22,772 nucleotides of DNA from Armatimonas sp043757465. Its GTDB lineage: Bacteria > Armatimonadota > Armatimonadia > Armatimonadales > Armatimonadaceae. The notes beneath the pieces are model-generated. The model had not been told where the DNA came from. It saw only the letters and a list, made by a program, of their open reading frames with translations, and made no database searches. Shown here one piece after another: positions 8,254-15,837 of this stretch; positions within the stretch are counted from its first letter, which is position 1, and each line of letters starts with the position of its first letter. The stretch lies in contig NZ_JAYVPL010000080.1 of assembly GCF_043757465.1 (NCBI RefSeq), positions 1-22,772 on the forward strand. Reading direction: 5' to 3'. The position numbers and the translations under genes were made by a program.

Positions 8254-11039
8254 TGAGCTATGCGGTAGGAAGCCTCGTTCGGGCACGGGGTCGTGAGTGG
8301 GTGGTGCTGCCCGAGTCCAGCGAGACATTGCTACACGTAAAGCCGCTTGGGGCGACGGATCTGGAGGCGACGGCGATCCTGCCCGCGCTGGAACCGGTGG
8401 AACCCGCGCAGTTCTCCCTGCCTAGCCCTGAGCGCCTGGGAGATGAGCGGGCGGCGCGGCTTTTGCGGGATGCGGTGCGTCTGGGGTTTCGTGCGTCGGC
8501 GGGACCGTTTCGGGCGCTGGGAAGTGTGGGAGTTGAGCCACGCCCCTACCAGCTCGTGCCACTTCTGATGGCGCTCCGCCAGAACCCCGTACGGCTGCTG
8601 ATTGGGGACGATGTCGGGATTGGAAAGACGGTCGAGGCGGCGCTGATCGCAAAAGAGCTGCTGGCACGTGGCGAGGCGGAACGGCTGTGCATTCTGTGTC
8701 CCCCCCATCTCTCCGAGCAGTGGCAGATGGAGCTGGAGACGAAGTTCAATATCGAGGCGCAGGTGGTGCTCCCCAGTACAGTCGCACGGCTGGAGCGGCA
8801 GTGCCCTCCGGGACTCTCGGTCTTTGAGCACTTCCCTGCCACGATTGTCTCCACGGACTACATCAAGTCCGAGCGGCGGCGCGATGACTTCCTGCGCACC
8901 TGCCCCGAGCTGGTGATCGTGGACGAGGCGCATACCTGTACCCAGAGTACCGGAGCCGGGCAGCTTCGCTTCCAGCTCCTGCGCCGCCTGGCAGAGAGCA
9001 AGACGCGGCATGTCGTTTTGGTGACGGCGACCCCGCACAGTGGCAATGAGCAGGCGTTTCGCTCCCTGCTCTCGCTGCTTGACCCGTCGTTTACCAGCTT
9101 GCCCGACGAGCTGGGCGGCGATGCCAATCGCCCACACCGGGAGCGACTGGCGGCACACTTTGTCCAGCGGCGGCGCAAGGACATCACCACCAACTTTATC
9201 GAGGACACCCCGTTCCCCGAGCGCTTAGAGACGGAGCTGACCTACACGCTCCACGCAGACTACCGGGCGTTCTTCGACAAGGCGCTGCGCTATGCGCGCG
9301 AGCAAGTGGCGGATACCACGGGCACGCGCTTTCAGCAGCGCATCCGCTGGTGGTCGGCGCTGGCGCTCCTGCGCAGTATCAGCTCCAGCCCCGCCGCCGC
9401 CGTGGCGACTCTTCGTGCCCGTGCCAATAGCGCGGATGCCCAGAGCGAGACGGAAGCCGATGAGCTGGGACGGCGGGGCGTGCTCGATCTCTCCGACACG
9501 GAGTCTGGCGATGCCTTCGATGTCGCGCCCGGTGCGGATGCCGAGAGTGGTGACTCGCAGAGCCGGAGGCAGCTCTTGGCACTTGCACGCGAGGCGGAGG
9601 GGCTACGTGGGACGAAAGATCGCAAGCTCATGGGGCTGGTGGAGACAGTACGAAAGCTCCAGACAGATGGCTTTAGCCCGATTGTGTTCTGCAAGTACAT
9701 CCCTACGGCGGAGTATGTCGCTGACGAGCTGCGGCAGAAGCTCAAGGGCACCGAGGTCGCGTGCGTCACGGGGCAGCTCCCCCACGACGAGCGTGAGGCG
9801 CGCGTGTCGGCGCTGGCGGAGCAGGAGAAGCGGGTGCTGGTCTGCACGGACTGCCTCTCCGAGGGGATCAACCTCCAAGAGTCCTTCGATGCCGTACTCC
9901 ATGCCGATCTTGCCTGGACACCTACCCGGCATGAGCAGCGCGAGGGACGCGTGGATCGGTTCAACCAGAAGTCGGCGACGGTGCGCGTGGTGACGTTCTA
10001 CGGCGAGGACAACCCGATTGATGGGATCGTGCTCAATATCCTACTGACCAAGCACAAGCGTATCCGCAACTCGCTCGGAATCTCGGTGCCGGTGCCCGTG
10101 GACTCGGATAAAGTGCTGGAGGCGGTCTTTGAGTCGCTGGTGCTGAAGGGGATTTCGAGCACGAGCCAGCTCGGGCTCTTTGACGACGCGGAGCTTCCCG
10201 GCGCGAAAGACTTAGAGACGGAGTGGCAGCGAGCGGCGGATCGGGAGAAGAAGTCGCGGACGCTGTTTGCCCAGAACGCCATTAAAGTGGACGAGGTCGC
10301 GCCGGAGCTGGAGGAGGTGCGCCGTGCGCTCGGCTCCCCGCTGGACTTGGAGCGGTTTGTGCGCGAGGCTCTGCGCGGCTACGGGGCGCTACTGGAGAGC
10401 AAGCCGGTCTTTACGGTCAATCTCAGTGAGACGCCGCGTGCCCTGCGCGATGCCCTGAGCTACGAGAAACCGTTCAAGGCGACCTTTGCTCTCTCCGCGC
10501 CGCGTGGCGTGGTGGCGCTCACCCGCACGCAGAGCTTCGTGGAGTCGCTGGCGAGCTTTGTGACGGATGCGGCGCTGGCACAGAGCGATGAGAGTGTGGC
10601 GGTGCGCTGCGCGGTGACGGCGACCAGTGCGGTAAAGGAGCTGACGACGCTGCTCGTCCTGCGCTTCCGGTTCCAGATTGTCGGGCAGAAGAGCGAGATG
10701 CTGGCAGAGGACACGGCAACGGTCGCGTTTCGAGGGCAGCCCACCAAGCCGGTCTGGCTTCCGTCCAGTGAGGCGGAGGCGCTGCTGGCCGCGCCGCCAA
10801 GCGGCAATATCGCCCCGGAGCTGGGCAGGCGTTTCTTGGACATGGTGCTGGCGCAGCAAGAGGCGCTCCAGCCCGAGCTGGAGCGGCTGGCACAAGAGCG
10901 AGCGGCGGCGGTGCTAGCCTCCCACCGGCGGGTTCGAAAGGCGCTGGAGAGCTCCCACGCGGCGCGGGAAGTCCGGGTGCAGGGCGCTCCCGACATCCTG
11001 GGAATCTACCTACTCATGCCCCACGCAGGAGGACACTAG
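8253..11039 (+). CDS. SNF2/RapA-like helicase resembling DISARM DrmD
   Basis: A 928-aa SF2 ATPase of the SNF2/RapA type; such enzymes translocate on double-stranded DNA. It has Walker A GDDVGIGKT (118-126), DEAH (224-227), TATPHSGNEQAF as motif III, and a C-terminal RecA domain with VFCKYIPTAEYVADEL, TDCLSEGINLQ and HEQREGRVDRFNQ from residue 560. The region before the ATPase starts with VGSLVRARGREWVVL, the small barrel common in DrmD-like proteins, and the last ~250 residues are a helical tail. A TTG at 8250 is in frame, but I chose the ATG at 8253, which overlaps the preceding stop (TGATG) and has GGAG seven bases upstream. It is followed after one base by the methyltransferase gene, the same drmD-drmMI pairing as in class 1 DISARM. 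The family is secure; the DrmD equivalence is inferred from domain plus context. Confidence 0.88.
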   Translation: MSYAVGSLVRARGREWVVLPESSETLLHVKPLGATDLEATAILPALEPVEPAQFSLPSPERLGDERAARLLRDAVRLGFRASAGPFRALGSVGVEPRPYQLVPLLMALRQNPVRLLIGDDVGIGKTVEAALIAKELLARGEAERLCILCPPHLSEQWQMELETKFNIEAQVVLPSTVARLERQCPPGLSVFEHFPATIVSTDYIKSERRRDDFLRTCPELVIVDEAHTCTQSTGAGQLRFQLLRRLAESKTRHVVLVTATPHSGNEQAFRSLLSLLDPSFTSLPDELGGDANRPHRERLAAHFVQRRRKDITTNFIEDTPFPERLETELTYTLHADYRAFFDKALRYAREQVADTTGTRFQQRIRWWSALALLRSISSSPAAAVATLRARANSADAQSETEADELGRRGVLDLSDTESGDAFDVAPGADAESGDSQSRRQLLALAREAEGLRGTKDRKLMGLVETVRKLQTDGFSPIVFCKYIPTAEYVADELRQKLKGTEVACVTGQLPHDEREARVSALAEQEKRVLVCTDCLSEGINLQESFDAVLHADLAWTPTRHEQREGRVDRFNQKSATVRVVTFYGEDNPIDGIVLNILLTKHKRIRNSLGISVPVPVDSDKVLEAVFESLVLKGISSTSQLGLFDDAELPGAKDLETEWQRAADREKKSRTLFAQNAIKVDEVAPELEEVRRALGSPLDLERFVREALRGYGALLESKPVFTVNLSETPRALRDALSYEKPFKATFALSAPRGVVALTRTQSFVESLASFVTDAALAQSDESVAVRCAVTATSAVKELTTLLVLRFRFQIVGQKSEMLAEDTATVAFRGQPTKPVWLPSSEAEALLAAPPSGNIAPELGRRFLDMVLAQQEALQPELERLAQERAAAVLASHRRVRKALESSHAAREVRVQGAPDILGIYLLMPHAGGH

Positions 11040-11040
11040 C

Positions 11041-14000
11041 ATGGCACGACGGGAGTCTCTAGGGTACTCGGCGATTCGGACGGAGGGGGCGATCTTGCCG
11101 CCGAGCTTGCTGGCGCGGGTTCAGCAAGGCGATGGCAAGCTGGCAGGACTGAAGCCGGAGGACTACGGGCTGAGCGGGGAGCGGCTGCGCGAGGCGGCGA
11201 GCCGGGCGTGGAACGCGCTCCAGAGTGCCTGGGCGAGTTTTTCCAATCAGCGCGAGAAGCTGCCGACGGGCGATGCGGGAACGAGCCTGACGCGCAACCG
11301 CTGGCTCTACCCCGTGCTCCGAGCGCTGGACTTTGGCGTGCTGGATCTCCAGCGGGACTTTCCGACGTCGCACCTCTACGGCCACGTGCCGATCCACACG
11401 GTGGGCTTCACGGTGGGGCTGGACGAGCGCACGAAGGGCAAGACGCCGCACGGGACGGTGCAGTCGCTGCTCAACGCGTCGGACGAGCACCTCTGGGGGA
11501 TCGTGACCAATGGCCTGCGCTGGCGGCTTCTGCGCGATAGCGCGAGCCTCTCGCGGCAGGCGCTGGTGGAGTTCGACCTAGAGGCGATCTTCACCGGGCA
11601 GCTCTACGATGAGTTCTTGCTGTTCTGGCTGCTGTGCCACCAGTCGCGGCTGAAGTCCGAGACACCGGAGACGTGCTGGCTGGAGACGTGGTCGAAGGCG
11701 GCGGGCGAGGAGGGCAAGCGGGCGCTCGATACCCTGCGCGATGGCGTGCAGGCGGCGATTGAGGCGCTGGGCCAGGGGTATCTTCGCCACCCACTGAACA
11801 CGACGCTCCGCGAGAGAGTGCGCTCCGGTGCATTAGAAAAACAGGACTACTACCGCCAGCTCCTGCGCCAGGTCTACCGCCTGCTCTTTCTTTTCGTGGC
11901 GGAAGACCGTGGCCTGCTCTTTGCCCCCGATGCCCCGGAGAGTGTCAAGCAGACCTTCACTGCGTTCTACGGCACCCAGCGCCTGCGGCGATTGGCGGAG
12001 CGTCTGCGCGGCTCCAGTCGCCACTACGATCTGTTCCGGCAGTACCGCCTCCTCACGAGCAAGCTGGGTGCGCCCCACGGCTGCCCCGCGCTGGGACTCT
12101 CCGCACTGGGTGGGTTTCTCTTTGCGCCGCACACCTGCCCGGACCTGGACAGCGCCGACCTCGCGAACCCAGACTTCCTGCTCGCGATCCGCAAGCTGGC
12201 CGTGACCCAGGAGGGCGGGCGGCAGACGCGGGTGGACTACAAGAACCTGGGGAGCGAGGAGTTCGGCAGTGTCTACGAGTCGCTGCTGGAGCTACACCCC
12301 GAGCTACGCTCCGATGGCACGGCGTTCTCCCTGCTCTCGGCGAGCGGGAACGAGCGCAAGACGACGGGGAGCTACTACACGCCGGACTCGCTGATTCAGG
12401 TGCTGCTCGACGAGGCGCTGGAGCCCGTGGTGGACGCAGCGGTCAAGCAAGCCAACCCCGAGCAGGCGATTCTCAATCTCAAGGTCGTTGATCCCGCCGC
12501 CGGGAGCGGGCACTTTCTCATCGCCGCCGCGCACCGGCTGGCACGGCGCTTGGCGCAGGTCCGCACGGGCGACGACGAGCCGTCGGTGGAGGCGACCCGC
12601 AAGGCGCTCCGGGACGTGATCGGGCGGTGCCTCTACGCCGTGGACTTGAACCCGATGGCGGTGGAGCTGTGCAAAGTCGCGCTCTGGATGGAGGCGCTGG
12701 AGCCGGGCAAGCCGCTCTCGTTTCTCGATCACCATATCCAGTGCGGCAACTCGCTGCTCGGCACGACTCCCGCCCTGCTCGCGAGTGGCATCCCCGATGC
12801 GGCGTTCACGGCGATTGAGGGCGACGATAAGGCGGTCTGCACGGAGTTCAAGAAGAAGAACAAGATGGCGCGGGAGCACAACGCCGTCCAGCTCTCGCTC
12901 GACGATGCGCCCGCGTGGGAGCGCCAGGGTGAGCTGGCGACCGCGCTCCTCTCGCTCTCCGCCGTGGACGATAGCAGTGTGGCCGGGATCGCCGAGAAAA
13001 CGTCGCGTTGGGAGAAATTCGTGGCATCGTCCGCCTACGAGAACAATTGCCTGCTCGCCGACGCCTGGTGCGCCGCCTTCGTCTGGAAGAAACAGCGCTC
13101 GGACACCGCGCCGCCCTACTACCCGCTGACGCAGGAGCACTTCGCCAAGGTTCGCAAGAGTCCGCACAGCGTCGAGCCGTGGATGAAGACCGAGATTCGC
13201 CGCCTCGCCACGCAGTACCAGTTCTTCCACTGGCACCTCGCGTTCCCCGATGTGTTCAGCGCGGAGGGTGAAGGGGGCTTCGATGTGGTGCTGGGCAACC
13301 CGCCGTGGGAGCGGGTGAAGCTCCAGGAGAAAGAGTGGTTCGCCACCCGCCGCCCCGAGATCGCCAACTCCGCCAATGCGAGCAAGCGCCGGGCGATGAT
13401 CGAGAGTCTCAAAACCGACGACAACGCGCTCTACACGGCGTTTCTTGAAGATCGGCGCAAGGCAGAAGGCGAGAGTCAACTTCTCCGCCACACCGACCGC
13501 TTCCCGCTGTGTGGACGCGGCGACGTAAACACCTACGCCGTCTTCGCCGAACTCTCGCGTCAGGTGCTTTCTCCGACGGGGAGAACGGGAATTATCGTGC
13601 CGAGTGGAATTGCCACCGACGACACGACTAAGTTTTTCTTCCAAGATTTGATAGCAAAGAAAAGCCTGGCAAGCCTCTATGACTTCGAGAACCGCCGCTT
13701 ATTCCCAACGGTTCATGCCAGCTTCAAGTTCTGTGCCCTCACGATGGGGCAAATCGGCGGCGTCACCCATGACCCGGAGTTCGTCTTCTTCGCGCACGAC
13801 ACGTCCGATCTCCGTGATGCCAACCGCCGGTTCACGCTATCGGCGCAAGACATTGCGCTTCTCAACCCGAACACAAAAACTTGTTCCATCTTCCGATCCC
13901 GCCGCGACGCCGAAATTACGAAAGCTATCTACCACCGCGCTCCGGTTCTCATCGCCGAAGGATCGCCCGAAGTCAATTCATGGGGCATTGAGTTCATGGC

Positions 14001-15330
14001 GATGCTTCATATGGCTAACGATTCGGGGCTATTTTTGGATGCGCCAAACGAAAATCGCTTGCCGTTGATGGAAGCGAAAATGCTTCACCACTTCAGCCAC
14101 CGCTGGGCGACTTACGATGCCAGCGGCGACACCCACGACACGACGCTATTCGACCTCGCCAATCCAAATTACGCCATCACGCCGCGCTACTGGATAGACG
14201 CCGACGAAGTAGACGCCAAGCTGGAGAAGCGCGACAAGGACGGCAACCTACTATGGGAGTGGGAAAACGGATGGCTACTCGGCTGGCGCGACATTACCAA
14301 CACTACGAACGAACGCACCGTGATCGCCAGCCTTCTGCCGCGTGTGGGAACGGGTGATACATTTCTTCTCGCGTTTCCAGAAGTCTCTGCGGTGCTCGCG
14401 GGTTGCCTTCTTGCCTGCTGGTCATCCTTCGTTCTCGACTATGCCGCCCGTCAGAAGGTTGGTGGAACGCACCTCAAGTATCACGTATTCAAACAGCTTC
14501 CCGTTCTGCCACCGGAGACGTATTCCGCACTCGCGCCGTGGGGCAGTGGCGAAACCCTCTCCTCCTGGATCGCCCCCCGCGTCCTAGAACTCACCTACAC
14601 CGCCTACGACATAACCCCCTTCGCCCGCGACTGCGGCTACGACGGCGAACCTTTCATCTGGAACGACGAGCGCCGCTTCCAGCTCCGGTGCGAGCTCGAC
14701 GCCGCGTACTTCCACCTCTACGGCATCAACCGCGACGACCTCGACTACATCATGGGCACCTTCCCCATCGTGCGGCGCAAAGACGAAGCCAAGTACGGCA
14801 CGTACCGCACCCGCGACCGGATTTTGGAAATCTACGACCAGATGGCCAGCGGCGCGTTCGTCTCCCCGCTCGACCCGCCGCCTGCGCACGGGTGGACGCC
14901 GCCGGACTCACCTCCCCCCGCGCCTGAGAGCGCGACCCCCTCCGGCTCTCGCTCGTCCCTCGCTGCGAAGGGGGGCAATAGTCACGATGCCAGCGCCACG
15001 TCTTACCCCCTTCGCGAAGCCGGAGGGGGTCGCGAGGAACGAGCGGGGGGAGGTGACTCACTGGCCGGAGGGGGTCGCCGTCTCAGCGGCGGGGAGAGGC
15101 AGAGCGGCGGGGAGAGGCAAGAAGCCGCACCTGACCTGGGTGCCACCGACGACGACAGCCCGCTCACCCTCGCGCTTCCCGTGGGGCGCGTGCGTGTGAA
15201 CGGCCAGGACGCGGAGCTACTCAGCAAAACCCCGCTGGGCGGCGGGCGCGTGCAGTTCCGAGTCGTGCTGGAGGCGACCGGGGAGATCAAGAACTTTGTC
15301 TGTCCGCCTGCGCGGGTGGAGGAAGCGTAG
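11041..15330 (+). CDS. PglX/DrmMI-like adenine-N6 DNA methyltransferase (Eco57I-type)
   Basis: A 1429-aa enzyme expected to transfer methyl groups from S-adenosylmethionine to adenine N6 at a specific site, marking host DNA. It has the motif TGSYYTP (442-448), the SAM-binding DPAAGSGHF (484-492), DLNPMAVELCKVALWMEALEPG, and the catalytic NPPW (753-756). The ~440-aa N-terminal helical part and the region after the catalytic core (target recognition, about 840-1170) fit PglX of BREX and DrmMI of class 1 DISARM. No nuclease motif is visible. Residues about 1290-1360 are low-complexity Pro/Gly/Ser encoded by palindromic and tandem repeats, followed by a small beta-rich C-terminal domain (PVGRVRVNGQDAELL). 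An AGGAGG site at 11027-11032, inside the end of the preceding gene, fixes the ATG at 11041. Composition drops in GC over ~13560-14520. The MTase call is secure; the target site cannot be read from sequence. Confidence 0.9.
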   Translation: MARRESLGYSAIRTEGAILPPSLLARVQQGDGKLAGLKPEDYGLSGERLREAASRAWNALQSAWASFSNQREKLPTGDAGTSLTRNRWLYPVLRALDFGVLDLQRDFPTSHLYGHVPIHTVGFTVGLDERTKGKTPHGTVQSLLNASDEHLWGIVTNGLRWRLLRDSASLSRQALVEFDLEAIFTGQLYDEFLLFWLLCHQSRLKSETPETCWLETWSKAAGEEGKRALDTLRDGVQAAIEALGQGYLRHPLNTTLRERVRSGALEKQDYYRQLLRQVYRLLFLFVAEDRGLLFAPDAPESVKQTFTAFYGTQRLRRLAERLRGSSRHYDLFRQYRLLTSKLGAPHGCPALGLSALGGFLFAPHTCPDLDSADLANPDFLLAIRKLAVTQEGGRQTRVDYKNLGSEEFGSVYESLLELHPELRSDGTAFSLLSASGNERKTTGSYYTPDSLIQVLLDEALEPVVDAAVKQANPEQAILNLKVVDPAAGSGHFLIAAAHRLARRLAQVRTGDDEPSVEATRKALRDVIGRCLYAVDLNPMAVELCKVALWMEALEPGKPLSFLDHHIQCGNSLLGTTPALLASGIPDAAFTAIEGDDKAVCTEFKKKNKMAREHNAVQLSLDDAPAWERQGELATALLSLSAVDDSSVAGIAEKTSRWEKFVASSAYENNCLLADAWCAAFVWKKQRSDTAPPYYPLTQEHFAKVRKSPHSVEPWMKTEIRRLATQYQFFHWHLAFPDVFSAEGEGGFDVVLGNPPWERVKLQEKEWFATRRPEIANSANASKRRAMIESLKTDDNALYTAFLEDRRKAEGESQLLRHTDRFPLCGRGDVNTYAVFAELSRQVLSPTGRTGIIVPSGIATDDTTKFFFQDLIAKKSLASLYDFENRRLFPTVHASFKFCALTMGQIGGVTHDPEFVFFAHDTSDLRDANRRFTLSAQDIALLNPNTKTCSIFRSRRDAEITKAIYHRAPVLIAEGSPEVNSWGIEFMAMLHMANDSGLFLDAPNENRLPLMEAKMLHHFSHRWATYDASGDTHDTTLFDLANPNYAITPRYWIDADEVDAKLEKRDKDGNLLWEWENGWLLGWRDITNTTNERTVIASLLPRVGTGDTFLLAFPEVSAVLAGCLLACWSSFVLDYAARQKVGGTHLKYHVFKQLPVLPPETYSALAPWGSGETLSSWIAPRVLELTYTAYDITPFARDCGYDGEPFIWNDERRFQLRCELDAAYFHLYGINRDDLDYIMGTFPIVRRKDEAKYGTYRTRDRILEIYDQMASGAFVSPLDPPPAHGWTPPDSPPPAPESATPSGSRSSLAAKGGNSHDASATSYPLREAGGGREERAGGGDSLAGGGRRLSGGERQSGGERQEAAPDLGATDDDSPLTLALPVGRVRVNGQDAELLSKTPLGGGRVQFRVVLEATGEIKNFVCPPARVEEA
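14908..15078. repeat. Palindromic repeat units, inverted pair plus fragment, inside the methyltransferase gene
   Basis: Three perfect inverted blocks are nested. The 14-base TCACCTCCCCCCGC (14908-14921) pairs with 15043-15056. The 16-base GCGACCCCCTCCGGCT (14932-14947) pairs with 15018-15033. The 10-base GCGAAGGGGG (14965-14974) pairs with 15006-15015. A further block, GCTCGTCCCTCGC (14951-14963), matches 15032-15044 inverted with one mismatch but sits in a different order. GCCGGAGGGGGTCGC recurs directly at 15064-15078. The right copy also holds its own hairpin (ACCCCCT 15005-15011 with AGGGGGT 15024-15030). This is two head-to-head copies of one repeat unit plus a fragment, translated in frame as Pro/Ser- and Gly/Arg-rich linker. 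Confidence 0.8.
15085..15120 (+). repeat. Two tandem 18-bp units coding GGERQ(S/E) in the methyltransferase linker
   Basis: AGCGGCGGGGAGAGGCAG (15085-15102) is followed immediately by the same 18 bases with one change at the last position. Eighteen bases are six codons, so the frame is kept and the protein reads SGGERQ twice. It lies directly downstream of the palindromic units and looks like a replication-slippage or expansion product of them. Confidence 0.85.
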
Positions 15331-15372
15331 AAACCACCGGCGATATACTCAAATCAGAGGAGCAGAACCACC

Positions 15373-15711
15373 ATGACACTTACCATTGACATTCCCCAAG
15401 ACAAAGAAGCGATCCTGCGCGAGGCAAGCGCACGGCACGATCTGGAGAGCCTGCGCCAGCTTCTGGGAGACCTCGCCACCCCGGTCGCTCTCGCGCTCCT
15501 CGAAGACGATCCTCTCGAAAACGCACTCGCCAAGCTCCGCAACCGCGCTCCCTCGGAGATTGCTAGCGCACAGGCAGCGGCGCGAGCGAGTCTCCAGCCG
15601 CCCCAGCACGCACTCCCCGACGGTAAGACACTCGGCCAGACCCTTGCGGGAGCCTGGCCCGGCGAAGAAACCGACACCGAGATCGCCTCGGCACTCCGAA
15701 AACTCTCCTGA
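15373..15711 (+). CDS. Antitoxin-like protein (VapB-type partner of a PIN toxin)
   Basis: A 112-aa protein. The N-terminus MTLTIDIPQDKEAILREASA has the strand-then-helix start of ribbon-helix-helix style antitoxins, followed by a helical middle. The C-terminus (GKTLGQTLAGAWPGEETDTE) resembles the toxin-binding tails of small antitoxins found next to PIN-domain VapC genes. GAGGAG at 15357-15362 supports the ATG at 15373. A 42-base gap separates it from the methyltransferase; TATACT at 15344-15349 could be a weak -10, but I see no -35. Only three bases separate its stop from the next gene, which begins like a PIN toxin, the usual antitoxin-toxin order. Because that PIN domain is truncated, this is probably an orphan antitoxin or a subunit that adopted a new partner. 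The family call rests on pattern and context, not a diagnostic motif. Confidence 0.55.
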   Translation: MTLTIDIPQDKEAILREASARHDLESLRQLLGDLATPVALALLEDDPLENALAKLRNRAPSEIASAQAAARASLQPPQHALPDGKTLGQTLAGAWPGEETDTEIASALRKLS

Positions 15712-15714
15712 GCC

Positions 15715-15837
15715 ATGGCAACACTCTATCTGCTAGATACCAATATCCTCGTCCACCTGGTACGCGCCGACGCCACCTGGCAACAGATTCGCGACCGCTA
15801 CGACCTGCTCCTGACCGAGACCTGCCCGCTCCTCAGC
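15715..15837 (+). other. PIN-domain (VapC) N-terminal remnant fused to the SF1 helicase
   Basis: Codons 1-41 encode the first strand and helix of a PIN domain (LLDTNILVHLVRAD, then RDRYDLLLTETCPLLS). In VapC toxins the text after PLLS normally leads to the second acidic residue (often in GEL); here it changes to ATGASLLVTYRDSD, which has no such residue, and the later PIN aspartates are absent. The exact junction, around 15835-15850, cannot be fixed without homologues. A PIN active site needs three or four acidic residues, so this piece should be inactive. Confidence 0.5.

Noticed and set aside
14908..15120. CRISPR array
   Set aside because: The repeats are inverted or adjacent without unique spacers of even length, lie inside a coding frame, and there are no cas genes.
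3133..15330. BREX or canonical Druantia system
   Set aside because: No PglZ, BrxC or BrxL and no DruA-D partners are present. A PglX-like MTase and a DUF1998 helicase alone are shared with several systems, and the SNF2 partner points to DISARM.
15344..15349. Internal promoter (TATACT) in front of the antitoxin-like gene
   Set aside because: No -35 at a suitable distance; kept only as a possibility in that gene's note.
15373..15837. Functional VapBC toxin-antitoxin pair
   Set aside because: Only the first ~41 residues of the PIN toxin remain and the later catalytic acidic residues are missing.
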